From Harmothoe impar (Eukaryota > Annelida > Polychaeta > Phyllodocida > Polynoidae), in NCBI GenBank assembly GCA_947462335.1, contig OX381708.1, positions 40,799,377 through 40,863,376 on the forward strand: DNA of 64,000 nucleotides, in the 5' to 3' direction. The notes under the pieces were generated by a model. The model did not search any database. It saw nothing but the letters and a program-made list of their open reading frames with translations, and had not been told where the DNA came from. Below, piece by piece: positions 24,066 to 33,807 of this stretch. Both the position numbers and the translations under genes were made by a program. Numbering within the stretch: position 1 is the stretch's first letter; each line of letters opens with the position of its first letter.

Positions 24066-24494
24066 TAAAAAATGCTCTTGGGTACTTTTTTCTGGAGAAT
24101 TCAATAGGATTACATAAAACATTCCATTTTTGGCAAAAAGCTTCTTTATTTGGCAGGTAAAAGGAACGTTTTAAAGCCTAAATGGGTGTGCTTGTTGATA
24201 TGTGTTGCCATGGAAACATGATTTTTATTCCAAATAGAGGAAATTAAGACATAAATTGATTAAATGATTTGTGAGGGTTGCCATGGTGAAAACAGAACAA
24301 AATTATGATTACTAGATCGAATTTTATGACTTAAAGAATGAAAATGTACCATAAATTTCTAATTAACATCAATAATGCTAATTAAATAGGGATATCTTGG
24401 AAAATATGAGACATAGAGCTTATTCGGATTTTCGAATGGGTGATGCCCACACATATTCATGAAGCCATTTCTCAAAGACTAGAAATAATATCTT

Positions 24495-24600
24495 CTGGTG
24501 TGATATATCACTGGAAAGCTTATGACATCAATTTCAAAGTTGGCTTTTTCCTTGGAGTACCCTTTTCCCTTGCCTGTACACAAATCATTAAATACATTGG
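24495..24600 (+). repeat. Dispersed repeat family C, copy 1
   Basis: Shares TATATCACTGGAA, GACTTTTTCC and CCCTTGCCT.TACA with 44655-44750. Both copies lie several hundred bases downstream of a family A copy on the same strand, so A and C may be parts of one element. Confidence 0.5.
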
Positions 24601-24823
24601 GTAATTTGTATACGAAATATATGAAAAAGCATTGCTATTAATCCATATAGGCCTAACCTTGACCTCCAGAAAGGTATTGAGGCATAAGTATAACCATCTC
24701 ACAGATGTATCCATAATATCTTATTACAGAGTTTCTGCAGGTAACAGAATCGTATAGCCTCCAGCAATGTAACACAATGGGGTATAGTGTGGGTCTGTAT
24801 CAGCCCGGTGCTCCAGTTAAAGA

Positions 24824-25180
24824 CTATGGCTGTGTCTCACGACCTTGGGCCAATGTTTTTGTCTCTGATCGGGTGCCAGCTCTGACCGGGTGCCAGCTCT
24901 GACCGGGTGCCAGCTCTGACCGGCCTGAATAAAAACGGGTTATTTAGGGCAGATGATGTTAAAAATGGGCAACTAATGACTAGTTTAAAGAGTTATAACA
25001 TCCATTAACCTTTTCAGCCAAATTCTATCTACATCTGCCCTAAAAAAAATGTTTTTATTCAGGCTGGTCAGAGCTGGCACCCGGTCAGAGCTGGCACCCG
25101 GTCAGAGATGGCACCCAGTCAGAGATGGCACCCGGTCAGAGACAAAAACATTGGCCCAAGGTCGTGAGACACAGCCATAG
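24824..25180. mobile_element. 357-bp inverted-repeat element with tandem 18-mers
   Basis: Ends read CTATGGCTGTGTCTCACGAC and its exact inverse; similarity continues through CCTTGGGCCAATGTTTTTGT. Each arm then carries three to four tandem copies of an 18-bp unit containing CCGGGTGCCAGCTCTGA. The central 100 bp are unique. TA next to TGGCTGTG may be the target duplication. Confidence 0.8.
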
Positions 25181-25344
25181 GCCTATCCAATATTCATGTC
25201 ATTGGCAAGGGCTAGTTTCAATAAAAGCGATTTCTTGTCTTATGAATCTTATAACATAATTATTAATGTTGCTCTTCTTGTCCAAATTTCCCAGACCATT
25301 CCGTTTACAATGGATTCTTTAAGATTAGGCCTATAGCTTGGAAA

Positions 25345-25813
25345 CCCGGGGGTCCACTCCTTGACTTTTGGTTACTATGTGCGTACACAAACCGAAGCCA
25401 GAGGGGCCCTTTTTGGACACTGCCAACAGCGCATGCAGGTCCTCTCTAAGGGGTACCTTATTGATCATTTTGGGCCAAAGGGGTACCTTTTTAGAGCACA
25501 TATTTGGGATTTTACCAGATCATAATATTGTACGTGCTTCTTCTTTCATCAAGACCAACTTTTGGCAGGGAAAGGGGTGATTTTCTGATAATATCACTTA
25601 AAAAATGATAAATTTTCCTGGATTGCCCCCCCATAAATTCGAACTATATTTGGGTGTTTTAAGCGATTGCCCGCGAAAGGGTTCTTTTCCCCACAAAAAA
25701 TCTCTAGCGATGGGGTACCTTTTTTCAGAATTTCCCGCAGTTATAAGGGTGGCAAATTTGAGGTGATGTACGCACATAGTTACTATGGAAAAGATAGGGA
25801 GTGGACCCCCGGG
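25345..25813. mobile_element. 469-bp MITE with perfect 9-bp target duplication
   Basis: CCCGGGGGTCCACTCC is inverted at the right end, and similarity continues to ACTATGTGCGTAC. GCTTGGAAA occurs at 25336-25344 and again at 25814-25822. A 9-bp duplication fits a Mutator-like element. GGGGTACCTTTT-type repeats fill the interior. The short open frames inside are not genes. Confidence 0.85.
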
Positions 25814-25822
25814 GCTTGGAAA

Positions 25823-26589
25823 GCCGATAAAAGTGCACGACCTATTTACTATATTATGTGGGTCAGTTTCCCTTCAGATACAGTCCTGAAACGGTACCAT
25901 GGATAGTGTCTGCGGCTTTAGCAGCACTATCTGTAGAACAGCCGAATGTGTCTTTGTCAGTTGAGATAATTCAATTGCTGATCTCAGGTAAAATGAGTAA
26001 GGGTATTGGATTTAGTTATTTGTCACTGAACTAAATCAGGCTAACATTGATTTGGATGGTCATAAGAGTTCTTTAACTTTCTGGGTACATCACATCTACA
26101 ATTATGCGGAGGTAGTCAGTGAGAACTGATGCTGTTTTCCTGGGTAAAACCGTCAATTAGTGCAGCAATGATAGCATATTGTGATAGACACCCACTGAAA
26201 CTAATTATGTCAGGACATGCAATGGGGTTGTGCTAGAAATTGTCTCTTCTAGGCATTGTTGTTCCTAGAATGATCATAACAAAATCATGATAATGTTACA
26301 TCCTCACCCCCTCCAACCAGTCAGTTGCTAAAATCATGTTCAAGTTGGGCTAGTGAATATCCAGTATTCGATGTTAAGGCGGTGGTCATTTTCTACCAAT
26401 AGGGACACCTTTACACAGACACCCCAACAGGGTCCTTCCTTTATAAACCAATTTGTTATCATAATTATGTTTATCATAATATTGCTAAGCATCTGTGCAA
26501 TGACTCCAGATTTAGAATGCACTTTGATTAGAAACTTTGATCATGTTATAATCTGGCTATGTTGAAATGGCTACCACATGTAAATTACA
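25823..26589. other. Intergenic, nothing recognised
   Basis: No coding or repeat signal identified. Confidence 0.35.
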
Positions 26590-26910
26590 TGAAGTGGTCA
26601 TATCATATGGGTCCCATGTGGGCCGTCATATGGGACCCACCATAGCTTTGTCCTGGGCTGCCTAGTGGGCCCCACGGATGGGCCTGCCCAGACTTGAAGT
26701 ACCCAAATCCATCCAACACCAATCACTAATCAGAGATGAGTATGCTTTGCAGTATTTGTAATGCATTTATGCAAGAACTGAGATGGTGGGCTGAGCCAAT
26801 TGGGGCTCCTACTGACAGTCTTGGGCAATGATGGCCAAAGCCCTGATGTGGGCAAGTCCAAGTTGTCTAGGTGAAACACAATGTCATTTGGCGCCCACTC
26901 AGCAATTTTG
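26590..26910. repeat. Old dispersed repeat, related to 11850-12120
   Basis: GTGGGCAAGTCCA and surrounding GGGCTCC/GGCAATGATGGCC sequence match the copy at 12 kb loosely. At 26600-26640 there is also a TATGGGTCCCA/TATGGGACCCA inverted pair. Confidence 0.45.
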
Positions 26911-26919
26911 ACTGGGTCG

Positions 26920-27872
26920 CTAACGCAAAATGAACAGGAACCGACTTTAAAGCTGGGCCGTCAGGGAATAGTTCAGCATTTTCCATACATAGACTAAATT
27001 AACAGTTCCACCAGAGGGCAGCATTCTTTGGACAGGGGACCATGAGCATTGTCCAGCTACAACATATTCACACTATCTTATTCCTGTAAGAGCTGAGCTC
27101 CCAGCCCTTAAGAGCCCTCTTGTGAATCAAGACTGAACTATATCCAAAAGTGCTTTTGGCCTCACTTCCACCATGACGTTCAAGCTTTAAGGAGGTACTT
27201 AAATATATGTTGAGTACTGATTTCAGGGGGTCATGTGTTACTCTGCATTATCCATCTCCCAAGTCCAGAGGACTGCGGATGTTCATTTTAACCCCTTTAG
27301 GGTGACCATTAAGTGTAGGAAATGGAGTGAAGCTATGGCATCTAGACTTGCCTGCCACATCTGAGGTCATCAGCTGAGCCCATGGGACATGGCGGAATGG
27401 GGCATGCCCGTGAGCTCCCCACCTTTATGTACTGGCTGATGTTTTAAAATGGCCAAGGACGTGCCGCAATACCACATAAACAGGGGGTAGCCTGGGATCT
27501 AAGAGATTTGTTCATTTAGAAAAAGTGGCCATGGCATGGCGAAAAGATGTACCATTAATAAAGCATTATGCAGGCCACCTTCGCAAGAGCAGACAGTAGT
27601 TACGAATTGCCACGAAATTATGTATTGAAACATCTTGGTAAAAGTGTAAATAGCATTTCCTACCCTGTACATTGCCTTTTATCTCCTTCTTAATACATAT
27701 TGTGCTGATGAGGTGCACCGGCCGATGTGCATGCACTTGCATGGACGTAACATGCATATATGGCCACCTCCTGACAAAAATCCAACAGAGTGCTAAGGGT
27801 TCTTTGGAGTCACTACTGGGACTCGGACATTGGCCAAGGTGCTCTTTACCATTCTGCAGTCACTCCTACCCA
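26920..27872 (+). repeat. 953-bp tandem duplication, copy 1
   Basis: Identical by eye to the next 953 bp. It contains CCACCAGAGGGCAG at 27008-27021, a full match to the CTCF core. Open frames inside are short. Confidence 0.9.
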
Positions 27873-28825
27873 CTAACGCAAAATGAACAGGAACCGACTT
27901 TAAAGCTGGGCCGTCAGGGAATAGTTCAGCATTTTCCATACATAGACTAAATTAACAGTTCCACCAGAGGGCAGCATTCTTTGGACAGGGGACCATGAGC
28001 ATTGTCCAGCTACAACATATTCACACTATCTTATTCCTGTAAGAGCTGAGCTCCCAGCCCTTAAGAGCCCTCTTGTGAATCAAGACTGAACTATATCCAA
28101 AAGTGCTTTTGGCCTCACTTCCACCATGACGTTCAAGCTTTAAGGAGGTACTTAAATATATGTTGAGTACTGATTTCAGGGGGTCATGTGTTACTCTGCA
28201 TTATCCATCTCCCAAGTCCAGAGGACTGCGGATGTTCATTTTAACCCCTTTAGGGTGACCATTAAGTGTAGGAAATGGAGTGAAGCTATGGCATCTAGAC
28301 TTGCCTGCCACATCTGAGGTCATCAGCTGAGCCCATGGGACATGGCGGAATGGGGCATGCCCGTGAGCTCCCCACCTTTATGTACTGGCTGATGTTTTAA
28401 AATGGCCAAGGACGTGCCGCAATACCACATAAACAGGGGGTAGCCTGGGATCTAAGAGATTTGTTCATTTAGAAAAAGTGGCCATGGCATGGCGAAAAGA
28501 TGTACCATTAATAAAGCATTATGCAGGCCACCTTCGCAAGAGCAGACAGTAGTTACGAATTGCCACGAAATTATGTATTGAAACATCTTGGTAAAAGTGT
28601 AAATAGCATTTCCTACCCTGTACATTGCCTTTTATCTCCTTCTTAATACATATTGTGCTGATGAGGTGCACCGGCCGATGTGCATGCACTTGCATGGACG
28701 TAACATGCATATATGGCCACCTCCTGACAAAAATCCAACAGAGTGCTAAGGGTTCTTTGGAGTCACTACTGGGACTCGGACATTGGCCAAGGTGCTCTTT
28801 ACCATTCTGCAGTCACTCCTACCCA
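27873..28825 (+). repeat. 953-bp tandem duplication, copy 2
   Basis: Exact offset of 953 from copy 1. The outer breakpoints share only CT (26920-26921, 28826-28827), so the duplication joined at 2-bp microhomology. The CTCF-like motif recurs at 27961-27974. Confidence 0.9.
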
Positions 28826-29555
28826 CTCATCGGCCTTTCACACTGAATAAACTAATCATGCCTCTTCCCTTTCTAGGTACAGTGGGTTTGACTAGTATAA
28901 CAAGTCATGGCGAGGGGAACCACCTGCCTCACAGGCCACTAGTTAGATAACAAGAAATAGGTTTTCCGCTTTTCACTATTGGTCCATTCTAGCATTTTTA
29001 CCCAAGTTTAATTTTTACTTGCCCTTGTTAGCCCTGCCTGTCGTGGGCGTTTAACTTTGGTTTAGATGCAAAGGTATCATCATCCTTGCTCTACTCATGA
29101 CTACTCTGATAAATTGGAAGAAGTGCAACATAACTTGTATGACTTCAAAAATACAGTTAAACCCTGTCATTCATTGATGCCAGTTTAGGCTTATAGCCCT
29201 ACTAGAACATAATTATAAATGTTAGATTATCTCTAACTTTTTGACTGTTTATCATTGAACCCCTAGCATATAAAAGGTAAATATGGACAAGGTTTTGGCA
29301 CGAATTGTTGGTAGATTTATTTTCTGTGATGCATGTAGAAGCGATACCATTTTTGTTATTCATATTTTCGTCCCTAGTACGGAACTCATATTATAAGCAT
29401 CGTACTATGGTTAAATAGTAATGGGTACGTGAATTCTGACAAATTCAGTATTGTCTCAAAACCATGCAATTACAATATGTTTGTGACAGGGACCGAGTTA
29501 TCCAACTATAGACCTAGTATCATAAAGCAATCGGGTTCAAGTGTCGAAGTAGGGG
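28826..29555. other. Intergenic, nothing recognised
   Basis: No coding or repeat signal identified. Confidence 0.35.
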
Positions 29556-29559
29556 GTGG

Positions 29560-29790
29560 AGATTTGGTATCAACTCCCTCTCAATCATTTAGAGTGCCAG
29601 TATTGTAACATGCCAATAGGTGTACAAGCTGGGACTATGGATGGAGACTCTTGCCGGGATCCTTTCCTCATATATCATCACGGACTTGATGGAGATATGT
29701 TCATGAATAAAATATAGGATCATTGTGAACAGGTGACGGAGGTATATGTAGGGGTCATCATGGTCCTATATAGATGTAAATGGTTTGTAT
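29560..29790 (+). repeat. Dispersed repeat family B, copy 2
   Basis: Shares GGTATCAACTCCCTCTCAAT, ATTTAGAG and TTCATGAATAAAATAT with 45095-45350, and its second half with 22720-22904. Confidence 0.6.
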
Positions 29791-30659
29791 TGAAAGTCCC
29801 CGGTCCAGAAATGCAATGGCGTAACCCTTTTGCATGGGGGGTGTCTAGGACATTCCAAGCCTTATAAATACAGAAACTGTGACTTTGCCTTATAGAGCTG
29901 AAACGGGAGGGAGCTTGCTCCTGCGACCACTGCGTTTATGCAAACTGACACTGACAGTCTCATGAGAACTTGACAACTCATGACAAGCTATGGTATGTGT
30001 ATAGCTGATACAAAGCTAAATGGCGTGAGAAATCCCAAGCACAGAACTAACATGACCGCACATGCACATGGAGCCATCTGGATTATAGATATACACTTTG
30101 CTATGAGAATCATAAATGATCACGAGGTGATACTACATGTAATAGGCATTATTTAAATCAGTCATGAAAAATGTTCTAGGGAAACTGGTGGTCTGTGGGG
30201 ATATTCCTATGGATGCCGAATCCACATGTGTATTATGAATTATGTATGCTGATTCCTACCTCGTAAAAGGGCATGCTGTCTAGAAGCTTGCTGATGCCAT
30301 TCTGATGAATGGTAGTTTTCCCCCTCATATGTTTCCCATATTATCTGATATATATTATTCGCATCCATAAGGAAGGAATTACCATGTGAGAGCAGTAAAT
30401 CTCAAGAAATCCGTATAGCGGTAGTGGACTTAGATGCGTGAAGCTAGGAATCAGGATCCTTTTTTCTTCTTTTCTAATTCATATTACATGAGAATAAACC
30501 CATGTGTTTGTGTGTTGTGACTTTCAATAGCGAAAACACTAAATTGATGTGAGTGCAACAAATTAGAATTGTAGAGCAATTACATTTAGACATGTTTCTG
30601 GTCACTTTAAACGATATGCTTTAAAGATACATTATCAGTTAAAACGTCCCAAAATTAAG
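29791..30659. other. Left host flank of the LTR element
   Basis: No gene recognised; AT-rich. Confidence 0.35.
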
Positions 30660-30663
30660 ATAT
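30660..30663. other. Target-site duplication, left
   Basis: ATAT directly before the 5' LTR; repeated at 43671-43674. Confidence 0.8.
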
Positions 30664-30856
30664 TGTAGGGGCATGATATTACATATTAATCTCATACACG
30701 GTATTTCCGGGTAACGTCTGTTTACTCGGCTTCTCCACCTGGAGCTAGTGCACACAGTTCCCGGGAGAGGGCGCAGGTCCTCTTCAGGTGACCGTGTGCC
30801 GCTCTCAGGTGGGCGGCCGACCCACCCACCTGGCCACGTGATCTAAGAGCCGGTGT

Positions 30857-30863
30857 TATATAA
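30857..30863 (+). promoter_or_regulatory. LTR TATA box
   Basis: TATATAA, 22 bp after the start of CACGTG. Transcription should begin near 30887-30893 and give the genomic RNA. Confidence 0.7.
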
Positions 30864-31066
30864 GACCCATGTGTTTACCTGGAACGGCAGTCAGTGCAGG
30901 CCCGACTGACGAGAGACTTCACATGTCCAACCGTGCGGACAGAGTTGTATGCTAAGAGTTGTATACTGACCGTTTCCTCTATTTATAGAGAAACCTGATC
31001 TACCTGTGTGTATTAATTCTACACTGATCGTTCCCTAGTAAAGGAACTAGAGTTGTTATTCTTGTG

Positions 31067-31072
31067 AATAAA
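31067..31072 (+). terminator. LTR polyadenylation signal
   Basis: AATAAA; the copy used for 3' end formation is at 43590-43595 in the 3' LTR. Confidence 0.6.
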
Positions 31073-31148
31073 GACAGATATATTCTCGCACCTGGAAACT
31101 GCCGTGATCGTTGTTCTTTAACCTAGAGTTAACTACGAACCACCACAC

Positions 31149-31161
31149 TGGTGCCGTGACC
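31149..31161 (+). other. Primer binding site, tRNA-His type
   Basis: TGGTGCCGTGACC, one base after the LTR. The first 12 bases complement the 3' end of eukaryotic tRNA-His with CCA (acceptor 5' side GCCGTGA). Confidence 0.75.
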
Positions 31162-31266
31162 AGTAGCAGTGAAGGTAGCAGAACAAGCTAGTTGTTCGAG
31201 AATATGTTCGGGTTATACTGAACAGGAAGTCCTTGAGTGGACAGGCAGTCCTTTAGTGGACGGACA

Positions 31267-33807
31267 ATGGCTACCGGTGGTAGCCTGGGCGGCTCTGGCC
31301 CAGAGCTGAGTGAAGGGGAGTTGGAATCAACTCGCCTGGAGGTGCCAGGGATGGACCCTGGGGAGGGCTTGAAGCCAGAGCAGAAGAAGAGGAAATTGCA
31401 GGATCTTTCCTGGGTGGAACCCTATGTAGGGGATGAGAGATTCCAGAGGGAATATGACGAGCGTTTGGCTCGGGAAGAGGATGACCTCTACTGGGAAAAT
31501 GTCCGATTGGACAAGCAGTCAATGGAAGATCAGTATGCTGCATTGACTGAGGAATTGACTTCCCTGGTAAAAGAAAGGGACGAGATCCTCTCTGAGAATC
31601 AGAGGGTAAAAGGAACTCTGATAGAAGAGAGAGAACGGTTGATAGAGGACAACCGGTATATGAAAAAGAAGGTTGCTCAGGAATCGCATGAATACCAAAA
31701 GATTCAGGCAAAGATTGCTGAGAACCAGAAGGAGAATGACCATTCAGAATCTCTTAAGGAGAGGTATGAGAGGGAGTTGAAAAAATACTCTAGAGAATGG
31801 TATGCCCTGAAGAAGGGGACAGAAGAGCTTGAGAAGGGCAGAGACCAGCTGGTCAAAGATAACGAATCCACCAGGATGCAAATCCTGGAGGAAACGGAAG
31901 AGTTAGCAAGGAAACGGAAAGCTGAGGTAGAAGCTGTCTGTTCCCTGGAAGCCAGAAAAACGCTCATACGGGGTGAATTATCAAAGGCATTGGAAAAACA
32001 GGGGAAGGAACAGGTTCCAGCTGTCAGGCCGGAAACTGTTCCGGATAGTACTCCTACTACTAGTAAGGGGGAAGCATTACCTCAATTCGATCCATTTATT
32101 AATGATAATGGATTGAGGAATGTGGAAGACTCTGTGTATAAAAACAGAGAGAAAGATTCAAGGAGAGTGAATGTTACCGGGCGCTCTCTTGGATGGGAAC
32201 CAGTTAATCATGCCAGTAATGGTCCGGTTAACAGGGAAATGTCTCCAGAGGAGGAAGTGTCTCGACATTATAAAAATAAATTTCGAGATGAAGTGGTGAA
32301 CCATAGTTATGGCTCATTGAACCCCTTTGCGGGAGATGACCCGGCTCTATATGGGAATCCGGGAGGTTATGATAGCAAGGGTAATTATAGGTATTGCCCA
32401 GATGCAACTTATTCGTACCCACCTCCGGCCATGGAAACACACTCGGGAATCAATAAAGATCCTGAGATTAGGCCGAGGGATAGGATGAGTAAGGGGACCC
32501 AACCGGGAACAAAGGGAAGGTCAAACCCGGTGCATAAAAACACTGAGGGACTGTCAGGCTATCAAGGCCCACGCTTTGATGAGGGTTCAGAATCTGAATC
32601 AGATAAATCATCTGACGATGTACCCAAGAGAAAGGTTCCTTTGAACCGGCGGGTCACAATGACCCCGGCGGAGCACCGATTACATAATCGAGACCCCGCC
32701 ATAGGTAATTTGGGACTAGATTGCTCTAGCCGAGGTCAAGACGGTACAGACCTACTGGCTTGGAGTAGACGCATGTCGGGTCAATTAGTGCATTCTAATT
32801 ATGCCGCTAAAAGAACTGCACGTGTGACTAAGCCTTACAGGGGTTTACGACCCTGGAAGGAAGAATATCAATCACTTCTAGATGATTGTAAGTACAATTG
32901 CTGGAACAAGGAGGAATCCTTGGGAGCTTTTGTGATATGGTTGAGTGACGGGCCGGGTAAGATAGTGGTTGAAGAATGGAGGGACACTTACGGGCCGGAA
33001 GCTACATACGACCAGCTGGAAGTATTAGCTTGTTATACCTTTGGGAAAATGGTGACAGTAGATCACTGGACTCTGTTTCAGAGAAGAACGCAAAAACCAA
33101 AGGAATCTGCTAAAATTTTTGGGCTGGAATTGCAGCGATTATTGCGGCAGGCTAGGCCAGAATGGAGTAGGGATGCTGAATATTACATAGAATCCCTATT
33201 TGTAAGATTTATTAGTGGATTAAGTGATCCCGAACATGCTAAAGTTTGTGGTAGAGCTTGGGAAGCTGGGTCTTCCCTAGCAGATTTGTTCATGGCGATT
33301 GATCAACATGACAAGAAGAAGATACTGTTGGCTGGTATGATACCCGCTAATAGGGGGCAGCGCGTCTCTGGAATTGAACATTCCTTAGATGGAGACGATT
33401 CTTCCGCGGAAGAATCTGAAGGGGAGGAGAGAGTAGACGCCCTTAAATTCAAGGGTCGACAGAAATCTAACTCAACCCCAGCTTCCGGGAAACTTCCTAG
33501 TAACAAAGGTTATTCGGAAACCCCCCGGAAACCCGACATTCGGGAGCCTCAGACTGAACCCAGTCAGAAAACCCAGACCCCGGAGACGACCACTCCGGAT
33601 AAAACAAATGCGTCAGGAAACTCATTAAATACCTTAATGGAGTCCATGATTAAACGCATGAACGAGGTGTTTGATAATCAAACCAGGCGCCGCCCTAGGG
33701 TCGATCGTAACACCGTCCAGTGTTACAGATGTCAAGTCAAAGGGCACTTTGCATCTGAATGCAAAGCCGAGAAACCTGTTTTAAGAAGTGAGGTTTCGGG
33801 AAATTAG
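31267..33807 (+). CDS. gag: Gag polyprotein with N-terminal coiled coil
   Basis: 846 residues. It forms the capsid and packages the element RNA in the cytoplasm. Residues about 60-250 are charged, heptad-like and Glu/Lys/Arg-rich, a long coiled coil that is unusual for Ty3 Gag. Residues 260-500 are low-complexity. A capsid domain lies at about 520-690, with PWKEEYQ, F-x-x-WL and an L-x-x-LLRQARPEW segment. A single zinc knuckle, C819-x2-C822-x4-H827-x4-C832, is near the end. The ATG at 31267 has A at -3 and G at +4. A five-codon upstream frame (31204-31221) precedes it. The gene ends in the slippery frameshift site at 33798-33804, so Gag is made alone or fused to Pol. Known family features are the capsid and knuckle; the role of the coiled coil is an inference (assembly). 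Confidence 0.93.
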   Translation: MATGGSLGGSGPELSEGELESTRLEVPGMDPGEGLKPEQKKRKLQDLSWVEPYVGDERFQREYDERLAREEDDLYWENVRLDKQSMEDQYAALTEELTSLVKERDEILSENQRVKGTLIEERERLIEDNRYMKKKVAQESHEYQKIQAKIAENQKENDHSESLKERYERELKKYSREWYALKKGTEELEKGRDQLVKDNESTRMQILEETEELARKRKAEVEAVCSLEARKTLIRGELSKALEKQGKEQVPAVRPETVPDSTPTTSKGEALPQFDPFINDNGLRNVEDSVYKNREKDSRRVNVTGRSLGWEPVNHASNGPVNREMSPEEEVSRHYKNKFRDEVVNHSYGSLNPFAGDDPALYGNPGGYDSKGNYRYCPDATYSYPPPAMETHSGINKDPEIRPRDRMSKGTQPGTKGRSNPVHKNTEGLSGYQGPRFDEGSESESDKSSDDVPKRKVPLNRRVTMTPAEHRLHNRDPAIGNLGLDCSSRGQDGTDLLAWSRRMSGQLVHSNYAAKRTARVTKPYRGLRPWKEEYQSLLDDCKYNCWNKEESLGAFVIWLSDGPGKIVVEEWRDTYGPEATYDQLEVLACYTFGKMVTVDHWTLFQRRTQKPKESAKIFGLELQRLLRQARPEWSRDAEYYIESLFVRFISGLSDPEHAKVCGRAWEAGSSLADLFMAIDQHDKKKILLAGMIPANRGQRVSGIEHSLDGDDSSAEESEGEERVDALKFKGRQKSNSTPASGKLPSNKGYSETPRKPDIREPQTEPSQKTQTPETTTPDKTNASGNSLNTLMESMIKRMNEVFDNQTRRRPRVDRNTVQCYRCQVKGHFASECKAEKPVLRSEVSGN

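Larger units (their letters stand above)
30664..31147 (+). repeat. 5' LTR
   Basis: 484 bp, begins TGTAGGGGCATG and ends ACCACCACA. Carries four CACCTG/CAGGTG E-boxes (30736, 30785, 30806, 30827), a CACGTG at 30835, a TATA box and AATAAA at 31067-31072, so U3, R and U5 can be ordered. A stretch at 31101-31111 equals the 5' end of eukaryotic tRNA-His. Confidence 0.95.

Noticed and set aside
25368..25906. Small genes at 25.4-25.9 kb
   Set aside because: They lie within or across a MITE with clear terminal repeats and a 9-bp duplication.
27566..28846. Repeated 63-73 codon frames as a duplicated gene
   Set aside because: They exist twice only because the 953-bp DNA segment is duplicated; frames overlap on both strands and have no protein features.
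31271..31967. Antisense frames opposite gag
   Set aside because: Shadow frames caused by the codon composition of the sense coiled-coil region.
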